From the NCBI GenBank assembly GCA_029959085.1, contig JARWIR010000001.1, positions 64,294,899 through 64,358,898 on the forward strand: a stretch of DNA of 64,000 bases, given 5' to 3'. Source of the stretch: Nemophila menziesii. Lineage: Eukaryota; Streptophyta; Magnoliopsida; Boraginales; Hydrophyllaceae. Positions 23,560 to 32,463 of the stretch are shown one piece after another; positions within the stretch are counted from its first letter, which is position 1; every line of letters begins with the position of its first letter. Made by a program: the position numbers and the translations under genes. The notes below the pieces were generated by a model. It was not told the origin of the DNA. It was given only the letters and a program-made list of their open reading frames with translations, and searched no databases.

Positions 23560-24439
23560 GAAGGGCGGATCCAGAAGATAAAATGAGGGAGGGGGGGGGG
23601 GGGGGGCTTGATATATATGGGGATTCAGACTAATCGTTTCCAATTCATTTTAAGGTTAATATAAAAAACATAAATTTATAATTACCCATGTCAAAATATA
23701 GATATAAACATGCAAGACTATTGTAATTCTCGTTCGTTCAACAAAATGAACTTAAAATTAGCGTTTACCTGAAAATGATGCAAAATAACACTACTAAGTA
23801 TTAAAGCTACATTTTGGGAAAAAATTACCATACACCTATTTTACATAGTATCACTAAAATTTTATTAATATTTTATTCATATTCTAATTATCTAAAGGGT
23901 AAATATAATAATTTTATCAAGCAATGTATAAAAGCAATGCTAGCCTAAAATTTAGAATAAAGACTAATATAATGAATTACAATATTCTTATAAGTCGGTA
24001 AAATTTGACAAAGTTATAACTTAAATTTAGTATTTTAAATTAAAAAAATTAAAAAAATTAAAAATGTTAAAATATAAGGATAAAGGAAAGTTATAAAAAA
24101 TAATTATGAAATTTTATTAAATAGTAACACAAAATATAAGATTATCTATTTTAAGTCTATTTAAGTAAAAATGATTTAATATTTTATGTGCATTTAAGAA
24201 AAAAATAGAGCAATTTCTATGTTTCGAACACACGACTTCTATTCTAAATCTTAAAAACTAAGTATAATATCCACTAGTCTATGACATCTTATGTGTACAT
24301 TAAAGCAAGAATAATTAATATACACGTTCAGAAAGAGCTAATTATTTTTCAGGCGAAAATTACACTTGCATATCACAAAATTTACGGGTTCAGGGGGGGG
24401 GCTTGAGCCCCCCCTGGGCCTCAAATAGGTCCGCCCCTG
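23560..24439. mobile_element. hAT-like non-autonomous element, 8-bp TSD AGTAGGGT
   Basis: AGTAGGGT at 23552-23559 and 24440-24447; the related element at 56200 shows the empty site. The ends are GAAGGGCGGATCC and, reversed, CAGGGGCGGACC, fitting the CAGGGGCGG terminus common in plant hAT elements (family knowledge). 880 bp with no transposase. Long G-runs lie near each end (about 23591-23606 and 24390-24400). Confidence 0.75.
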
Positions 24440-24447
24440 AGTAGGGT

Positions 24448-25909
24448 AGTCACCTAAACAAGAAGAATAAGTCGGAGGAGAATAAGAACAGAACATATGA
24501 ATGATCCTAGAGCATAATATCTAAAAAGTCTCATGTATTAATGCTCAAGAAATAATGCACAAGTATGCTCAATATAATAATCAACAATCCATGAATTCAA
24601 GTCAAGATTAATTTCGCAATGCCAGAAGGAGAGGTTGATAACTTAGTTCATGCTAATGGCTATATGTTGTTCATAGGTCCTAATATAGCATTCAATGGTC
24701 CACTTACCTACTACCTAATAGCTCAATTGTTTCTCCACCAAGCAGTTAGAATATCTAAGGTCTTTGCTTATAACTTGGATTAGGGATGATATGGTATATT
24801 TGGATAATGAAAAGTGAGCTTTTGGCTCTCTCCTCACATCCCATCAACGAATCGCCCGAGATCTTGAGTTTTCACTCGAAGATAATCTCACTCAACCCAA
24901 TTTTTGATGCTTTTGATGTGCATCCCCAATAATCCCAAATAAAACCTTTCATGATGATATACAATTTCCACTTTGCCGGTCCGAATATATATTCTTTTCA
25001 TATCAATTTTTTTCTTTTATATAGCTATGACTCTCTTTTTGATGTTCGAGATATCACGCTATTTTTTTCATATATATTTTTCTTTTCAAATTAGCTCGTA
25101 GCTTCTTTTTCATTCACTATTACCCCGGAAAAGGGTTACAATAATAACTTTTTCATCATCAATAAAATCACAATTACAATTCCCAAACCCAATGTTCCCT
25201 AATGATGAAACCCGACACCCCAAACTCAAGCTCTAAAAACGACTTGTTTCAGGTTTTGCGATTCGAGTGCGGGTCATATAGATAAATCCTACAAACTAAG
25301 GGTATGGATTATAATGTGGTTAAATAAAAGGCTTTAGAAAGGATCTGAGGGGCTAAGACGGATAAATAATAACAATAATCAAATAAAAAGGGTGAGAAGG
25401 TATAAAAAGGTTTCAAGTGGCTTCAATATGAAAGATCTGCCTTATTCATTTTTCTAACTACCGGATTTTGTTACTTTTTCACTACTAGTTTACAGACAAG
25501 TGGGTTTTCAACTAATTTCAAACCTCACGTTCTACACACCAAATAATTCTCCCTAAGTTTCAACGTAACTTCTTAGCATTGTTCATTAACTTTTCTATCT
25601 TTTATTTCCTGTTTTCGTACATGCATGCTAAACATATTTATGACATCTTTCAAAAACATACTACTTACTATCATTGACCTAATTAAAATCATGATCAATA
25701 GGTACATTCAACATATTCTATGCCTATTTCAACCCAAAATTTTTAAATTTTATGCAAAAATGAAAAGAAGATGAGGATAACGAATCCCCACCCCCAACTC
25801 AAAAGTGAGCCGTGTCCCCACGACTCGAAAAAGACTCAATAAAGCAATAAAATTTAAAATTAAAAATAAACTAAACTACCTAATGCATACAAGCTATTAA
25901 GAAGAAGAA
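24448..25909 (-). other. 3' untranslated region of the rearranged element
   Basis: Non-coding, closely matching 56210-57673 of the element at the right end of the window in the same orientation. At 25785-25805 it has a second purine tract on the minus strand (TTGAGTTGGGGGTGGGGA) nearly identical to the LTR-adjacent one. No ORF longer than background. Confidence 0.65.
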
Positions 25910-26374
25910 TTAGAGCGGTGTACCTGGCTGGCCATAAAGATCCATCATGTCCTCCTCCGATGAAGAAAAATGATTGTCGATATCCATGGTCGTAGTTACC
26001 TCTTCCAATTGTGAATTAATCTGTGTAATTTCCGCCCAAAGTGCTTTCTTTTCTTCTCTTAAATCATTGACTTCATGTTGCAATCTGATAGCCCATGGAG
26101 GAATACATGAATTATCATGAGAAGAGGAAGAAGAAGAACCTTGATCTTGAATTTTTGTCTTTTCTTTAGACTTTGATGGTACAGACATCCTAGCTGTTAA
26201 TCTTTTTGGTAGTGGTTTTGCTGGTGCCTTTATCTGTGATTCTTCAATAGCCTTATCAAGATTGATAGGCTTTTCAATGGTGGCTCCAGGCAATTTTTTG
26301 TTCTTCCCTAGGATGAAACACTTCCTCTTGTAATCCATAGCATCTGTTCTGTTTGTCATGTTTGATTGACCCAT
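25910..26374 (-). CDS. Conserved extra ORF downstream of pol, function unknown
   Basis: 154 codons from ATG at 26374, with a second ATG five codons on. A homologue of about the same length lies at 57674-58156 in the other element, roughly 60% identical by eye. The N-terminal block (YKRKC, LGKNKKLPGATIEKP) and the end (DDMMDLYGQPG) are nearly invariant, while the Ser-rich middle (SSSSSS) varies. Then PPWAIRLQHEVNDLREEKKA begins a probable coiled coil (about residues 93-125), followed by an acidic tail. There is no signal peptide, membrane segment or known domain. It lies where Athila elements carry an env-like ORF, but nothing env-like is visible. A TATA-like box stands about 250 bp upstream. 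I do not recognise the family. Confidence 0.6.
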   Translation of the reverse strand: MGQSNMTNRTDAMDYKRKCFILGKNKKLPGATIEKPINLDKAIEESQIKAPAKPLPKRLTARMSVPSKSKEKTKIQDQGSSSSSSHDNSCIPPWAIRLQHEVNDLREEKKALWAEITQINSQLEEVTTTMDIDNHFSSSEEDMMDLYGQPGTPL

Positions 26375-26625
26375 AACTCAAGTTACACCAATGATGAATT
26401 AAAAGTTAAGAAAGAGTGGTGTGGCTTGAGTTTGTTGCTTGGACTTGATGAAAGAAGAAGGTTTCTTGATGAATCTTGGAAGAATTCTTGAAAGCTTGAT
26501 GTTCTCGATGGTGTTTTATGGTGTAGTGTGATGAATTTGATGAAGAATTTGTGTTTATGGATGATGGAGGAGAGGATTATTGATGTTGTTGTGTTAATTG
26601 TGGAGTTTTGTACAAGCTTCAAGGT

Positions 26626-26635
26626 CTATATATAG
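26626..26635 (-). promoter_or_regulatory. TATA-like box upstream of the extra ORF
   Basis: CTATATATAG on the minus strand, preceded by GACCCAAACA and followed by a CT/CA-rich leader and then the extra ORF. The other element has CTATATAAA at the equivalent place (58412-58420), also preceded by GACCCAAACC. The conserved position suggests an internal promoter. Confidence 0.45.
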
Positions 26636-26724
26636 TGTTTGGGTCTGAATATTTCGTGTAGAGGAGGCTAGGGGTTAACTCTTGATAAGGTAAGAAGTGG
26701 AATAGGAAAGAAACTCTACAAAAA

Positions 26725-27105
26725 CGACCTAGCGCCGGCATACCGGCCATATCGGCGGCATACCGGTGCTGGGCATGATTCCTTCTCTCAAGTTTCTGCC
26801 TTGAACCAGTATCGATACCCGAGGCCACGTGTTTTTGGTTCGCCGGCATACCGGTGCTGCTTTTTGTCCAGAAGCGAACTCCGTCAAAAAACCCGTGCCT
26901 CGGAACCCGTGCCTCGGAACCCGTGCCTCGGAACCCGTGGGCACGTGTTTCTCCTCTGGCCGGCATACCAGTGCCCTGAGCGGCATGCCGGTGCGCCTGA
27001 CCTTTCTTTTTCGTACTTTCTGTTCAGAACCCGAGTCACCAACCCGTGGGCACGTGTCTACCCACCGGCATGCCGGTGGTTTGACTGGCCTACCGGCCAT
27101 TGAAC
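26725..27105 (-). repeat. Cluster of CGGCATACCGG-type dyads
   Basis: At least seven copies or near-copies of CGGCATACCGG, CGGCATGCCGG or CGGCCTACCGGCC, interspersed with repeated CGGAACCCGTGCCT and GGGCACGTGT. Far more CG-rich than the flanks. ORFs on both strands here are composition artefacts. The other element has CGGTGTACCGC and AGTCCGCGCC at the same place. Confidence 0.8.
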
Positions 27106-27164
27106 CGAATTTTTCCCAAATTTTTGCTTTTGACCCCAAACTCATTTCCTACTATCTACCACAA

Positions 27165-29636
27165 CCTATACATCAAAAAGCGCCAATTGTTGAGAAAGCT
27201 TATCAAGAACCACCGAAACAGTCAATGCAACTAGCAAAGGAAGAACAACCCTTGAGTTTGAATTCAAGTATGGCTAAGATGATTGAATTAGTTGGAGAGA
27301 ATATGAAGATAAGCCAGCGAAGACTTCAAACCCAGCAAAAGGTGATTAAAAATCTCGAGCATACCTTATCACACATGGCGAATACATTACAAAATAGACC
27401 AAAAGGGCAACTCCCAAGTAATACTATTTCTCCTCGAGATGATGCTTGTCATGCAGTTGAATTGCGAAGTGGAAAACAACTACCTCTACCTAGAATAGAA
27501 CCGAAACCAACCTCTATTCCAGAAAAAGTGGTTGAAGAAACAATAGAAGATAAGGTCGAAGAGGTAGTTGAACCAAAGAGTGTCCAGGCCAAGACACCTG
27601 AAAAGAAAAAAAGCTCAGTGGAAACTAATACACGCCCTCCACCACCATACCCTTCATGTGTCAAGAAAAAGGACAATGACCAAGAATTCAATAAGTTCGT
27701 TGACATGGTGAGCAAGTTAGATATTAATATTCCGTTTGTAGAAGCTCTCAAAAGATTGCCGAAATATCTGAAATTCATGAAAGACATTCTTTCTAACAAA
27801 CGAAGTTTAGAAACTTGGGAAACAATTGGATTTCCTGTGGAGTGTAGTGCTATTTGCCAAAACAAGTTACCATCGAAGCTAGAAGATCCCAAAAGTTTTA
27901 CAATTCCCATTGGCATTGGAGACAGTTGGACTGGGAAAGCATTACGTGATTTAGGCGCAAGTATCAATCTCATGCCAAAATCCATGTTCGAGAAGCTTAA
28001 TATAGGAGAGGTAGTACCCACTTATGTGGTATTATAAATGGCGGATCGCTCACTCTCCCGACCAATAGGTAAAATTGAAGATGTTTTAGTTAAAGCTGGT
28101 ACTATTATTTTCCTTGTGATTTTATTATTCTTGACTACGACGCGGATAAGAATGTCCCCATCATCATGGGTAGACCATTCTTAGCCACGGGGCGTACACT
28201 AATAGATGTTGAGTAATGGTGATTTGATCATGAGGGTCCAAGACAAACATGTACGATTCAATGTGTTTAAGGCTATGAAATTACCAGGTTCGAAAGATGA
28301 ATGTTTCAAAATAGATGTCATCGGGAAAATTACACAAGAAGTCTTCAATGAAGCAAATATAGATGATGATCTTGACGAATCCTTAGCACTTGAATCACAA
28401 AGGAAAACGAAATTACCACTGACGAAGTTGCTGCATTAGGATCAAATATACGAGAACAACTTCGAGAATCAGGTGACATTGAACCAATAAAGCAACGATC
28501 CATAATATGTCCACCTGTTCTCGAAGAAAAACCCCTTCCAGACCATCTACGCTATGCATATTTAGGTACAAACAAAATTTTTCCTGTTATTATCTCTGCT
28601 AACCTTTCAGGTCCTCAAGAGGAGAAGCTACTTCATGTGCTTCGCGCTAACAAATAAGCAATTGGATGGACTATTGCCGACATCAAGGGAATTAGTCCTT
28701 CCGTTTCCAAACATAAACTTATTCTTGAGAATGAAGGAGGGCGATCTATAGAGGGACAAAGAAGGCTCATGCCAGCTATGAAAGAAGTGGTAAGGAAGGA
28801 GGTAATCAAGTTATTAGACGCGGGAATTATCTATCCGATTGCTAGCAGTGATTGGGTTAGTCCAGTGCAATGTGTTCCAAAGAAAGGAGGTATTACTGCT
28901 GTCCTTAATGATCAAGGTGAAGTCATACCATCAAGAACAGTTGTGGGGTGGCGAGTACGCATGGATTACCGAAGACTCAACAAAGCTACAAAGAAAGATC
29001 ACTTCCCGTTACCGTTCATTGATCAGATGCTAGACAAACTCGCAGGGAGAGAGTATTATTGTTTTCTAGACGGATATTCAGGTTATAATCAGATTTGTGT
29101 GGATCCCCTTGATCAACACAAAACAACTTTTACTTGTCCGTTTGGCACCTTTTCTTATAGAAGGATGCCGTTTGGTTTATGTAATGTACCTGCCACGTTC
29201 CAGAGGTGCATGATGTCTATATTTTGGGACATGAGTGATAAATATTTGGAGGTTTTTATGGATGATTTTTCGGTATTTGGAGATAGTTTTGACGATTGCT
29301 TAAATAATCTCGAGAAAGTCCTTGTGAGATGTAGAGAAAAAGATCGTGTGCTTAATTGGGAAAAATGCCACTTCATGGTTTAAGAGGGAATTGTGTCAGG
29401 ACATAAAGTTTCAAAGGCAGGGATGGAGGTTGATCGTGCTAAAATTGAAGTTATCAAAACATTACCACCTCCAGTTTCTGTAAAAGGAGTAAGAAGTTTC
29501 TTCGGTCATGCAGGATTTTACCCAAGATTTATTAAAGATTTCTCCAAGATCGCCAAACCGCTTTGTTCTTTACTTGAAAAGGATAATCCTTTTACAGAAA
29601 CTGGTGTTATACGTGTCGTATGCAATAATCACCAAA
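27165..29636 (+). pseudogene. Athila-type gag C-terminus, protease and RT fragment (inverted)
   Basis: Plus-strand reading from gag C-terminus (HAVELRSGKQLP) through TRPPPPYPS and IPFVEALKRLPKY to the protease core RDLGASINLMP, with a TAA at 28035. Single-base frameshifts lie near 28110 and 28214 around the flap [19 protein letters not shown] follows (28769-29383) with DWVSPVQCVPKKGG, RMDYRRLNKATKKDHFPLP, FLDGYSGYNQI and the catalytic FMDDF, then a TAA at 29381 and EGIVSGHKVSKAG. It stops inside the RT-RNase H junction at about 29600. RNase H and integrase are missing. Its strand is opposite to the enclosing LTRs. It lacks gag N-terminus and zinc knuckle. Confidence 0.85.
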
Positions 29637-29640
29637 AACT

Positions 29641-31640
29641 TGGTGTTGACTAGGGTGTGATAAAAAGATGATATAAATAAGTGCAAATAATCACCCTAGC
29701 CTAGCACGGTCCTGCAAGTATACAGATCGTATGCAAGTTTTGAATAATAAGTAAGATTCGTTCCTCAGAGACTACAAAGGTTAGGAAGATCTTATGCAAT
29801 AATAAAGTGCAAATATTTAAAGCTAGAACAAATAATACGTAGAGAAATAAAAGACAAATAGTTTTTATTGGGTTTTTGATTAAGAAAATTAAACTAATAA
29901 AATAAAGACAGAAAATTTAATGCAAGAGAAGAAAATAGTATGAGAGTTTAGCTTGAGTAAATAGCATGTAGTCCCAACTAGTTTTGTCATTCTAAACATG
30001 TAAGGGTGAATTATGTAGTATTTCAATAATCGGTTCCAACTGCGCTAGGTAGTTTTAAATAGGGTTTACCTGTGTCAATAAGGAGTCCTAAACAAACTTT
30101 TCCTGCAATTGATTAAATAGCAATACACTAAACCATGGTGATTATCTAGTTAGGTCGATTTGTCAAATCTAAACCGTACACTAGACATTATGTGCTAAAC
30201 TTATAGTTAAATATACCGTTGTCAATGATAACTTAACTACTATGATGGTAATTCTATATGGTCGCGATCCACAAGAAAACAGAATACAAACTCCAACACA
30301 TAAACAGAGAATAAAAACAATAATTCAATTTAAAACATAAAATTCCCAAATTAGATAGATGTCAACCAAAACTAGAGTTCATACATATATGATAAAACTC
30401 AAGCTAATAGAAAATTTATTTCATACTAATGGAAGAAAAGAAAGAAATTACAAATTCAAAGGTTGAAGAAGACATAATGATGAACAACTCCTTCCAGACT
30501 TCTTTTCTTGTGTTGCAAGCTTCCTCTTGGCTTAAAGTTTGGCCAAGGATGATTTTATAATAATAAGAGGCTGTATTTATAGTGTATATGAAGACCTAAT
30601 TCGTTTTCTTGAAGGAGAAGGTAAGTATTGGACTCCTAGCCCAACTCAAATTCGTAACCCTAAAATATAGAATCAGCCCCATCTTTGTTTTGGTCCTAAC
30701 AGCTTTAATTCTTATCCGTTCGACGCGTATGAGTAGTCGAAATTCATCGTCTCGAAAAGATATTTAACTTTGATCTTGACATTTTCTCCAAATTCCTCAC
30801 CGATTTTGAGATATAAACTGATTTGTGGTCGTGGGTGGCTATGCTGTAGATCTCCCCGCCTAGGCGCGCCTAGGCGCCGCCTAGGCGTCAACTCCCCCTC
30901 GGGCGCTTACGCCTAGTTAAAACTCTAGGCGTTTTTGCCTAGCGACTTAGTCACCGTGGAATAGGCGCCTAGCCCGTCTAGGTACCGATTAATGGCAAAA
31001 TATGGCCGCCTAGGCGCCGATTAATTGCACAACATGCCCGCATAGGCCTTCTTGAAAGTTTTCTTATTTTCGAGAATTTTTTAATTGATATTATAACTCA
31101 ATTTTTAGTATTTTTATATATACAATAGTGTTGTTAGATGAATTTAATGATATAAATAATTAAAATTGCTATAATTACTGCATATATATAACTAAATATA
31201 CAAAATTATACAGCGGAATTCAAAACCGTATAATTCCGCCTAGGCCCCGTATAATCCCGCCTAGGCGCTAGGCCCGGGTCGACCGCCTAGACCTCAAAAC
31301 CGAGATCTACAGCATAGGTGGGTGGTGAAATTCAGATTTATGATAGATTTTCCTTTTCCATATTTTTAGTTTTTGTTTCCTTATCTTCAATTTCCATGTT
31401 TATCTTCTTTCCTTTACCTCTTGGAACCAACTAGGACTCTAATTAATTACCATATATCTTTAAAGCTACACACTAAATAAACAATTAAACCCAATATGCT
31501 CTAAAAATAATAAATAATTAATTCAAGACACAAAATAGGAAAGTGTACTAAATCATGCGAAAATCGACCTATACTCTAATAAATACGCTTAAAATGATGT
31601 CTCTGAGATAGATTTTATTATCACAAATGAGGAGACATCA
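29641..31640 (-). mobile_element. 5' LTR of the rearranged element, with nested MITE
   Basis: Pairs with 22018-23501. Without the MITE and its duplication it is about 1513 bp. Its 3' end on the minus strand runs CAACACCA then AGTTTTTGG, after which the primer-binding site should follow, but the sequence changes to TGATTATTGCATACG. Confidence 0.88.
30839..31317. mobile_element. hAT-type MITE with CGCCTAGGCG repeats, TSD GTGGGTGG
   Basis: 479 bp with a perfect 16-bp terminal inverted repeat CTATGCTGTAGATCTC and 8-bp duplications at 30831-30838 and 31318-31325. The LTR at 22018 has the empty site. Both ends carry CGCCTAGGCG palindromes and AGGCGC variants (30857-31050 and 31226-31290), around an AT-rich centre. 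Confidence 0.88.
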
Positions 31641-31645
31641 GTTGG

Positions 31646-31805
31646 TGTTGTCAGGACCATTTCCTTATTCAAGACGTTTATGTGGTGTTTCAATAAGGGT
31701 GTATTTATAGGTGTTTATATGACCTATTTCGTTTTCTTGGAGTGGAAGACAAGTAAAGTGGACTCCAAGACCAACTCAAATACGTAACCCTAAAATATAG
31801 AAAAG
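31646..31805 (-). mobile_element. Continuation of the split Athila-type LTR
   Basis: Resumes after the second GTTGG and ends at ...CCTAAAATATAGAAAAG, the same breakpoint as the LTR at 35199-36256. Confidence 0.75.
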
Positions 31806-32463
31806 CTAATAATCTGCCGCTGATTTTACGGAATATGATATAGGGTTGCAAGAGTTTATTGGGTATTAACTTTTTTTTTTATGATTTAGATAAAAAGAAC
31901 CCCAAATTATATTATTAATTAGGTTACAAAATAGACTACCATATGTAATTTATTTTTTCTTTTATTTATGTAATATAATTTTATGGGTGATTGACTCATA
32001 CAATCCATAAACTATTGTCAATTTTCCGACAAATCCAACCCATCCAAATTGCCCTTCTACTCCACTTAATGACTTTTGACTTGTCAAAACTAACTTTCTA
32101 ATTACATGGAACCAATCAATTAATATCAAAACAAAAAGGAAAAAACTGCCAAAAATATTAAATTAAATATATCAGAGTTCTTTCATGTTATAAATTAATT
32201 ATTTTATATTTTGTATTTTGTTTTGGAAATTAAACACATGATTTATTAGTATTTGGGGTGTGGGTTATTAATTCAAAATAATGTATTGGTGAGTTGTTGT
32301 GTATCGTGTAATTCTTTCCATAAAAAAGGCGTAGGGTTGGCATTATATTTTTGTAGGTGCTTTAGTCATAATCAATGGTTTACGGTGGAGATGTATACGT
32401 ACCACTAAATATCGTTGAGTGATGTGTGCAATCTTGGTGGTGTGTTGTGAGAAATCAATGGTG
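31806..32463. repeat. Segment S, first copy of a duplicated block
   Basis: Starts CTAATAATCTGCCGCTGATT and ends AAATCAATGGTGTGT. It is nearly identical to 36257-36914, and both copies are joined to the same LTR breakpoint. AT-rich and non-coding. Either part of a recombinant LTR or host flank copied together with an LTR. Confidence 0.75.

Larger units (their letters stand above)
22018..31640 (-). mobile_element. Rearranged Athila-type retrotransposon, TSD GTTGG
   Basis: Two similar reversed LTRs (22018-23501 and 29641-31640) bound a 6.1-kb interior, and GTTGG flanks the whole unit. The left interior (23502 to about 27160) is minus-strand 3' sequence with polypurine tract, extra ORF and dyad cluster. 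The right interior (about 27165-29640) is a plus-strand gag-protease-RT fragment, opposite to the LTRs. No primer-binding site, RNase H or integrase remains. The LTRs differ by scattered substitutions, a deletion of about 37 bp in the left copy, and a 479-bp MITE in the right copy. It could move only with help, if at all. Confidence 0.8.

Noticed and set aside
26729..27145. Overlapping ORFs on both strands in a GC-rich stretch
   Set aside because: They arise from the CGGCATACCGG repeat cluster. The plus-strand one only appears long because it runs into the gag fragment.
30857..31290. CRISPR-like array of CGCCTAGGCG repeats
   Set aside because: The repeats are short palindromes with no regular spacers, inside a MITE with clear ends, in plant DNA.
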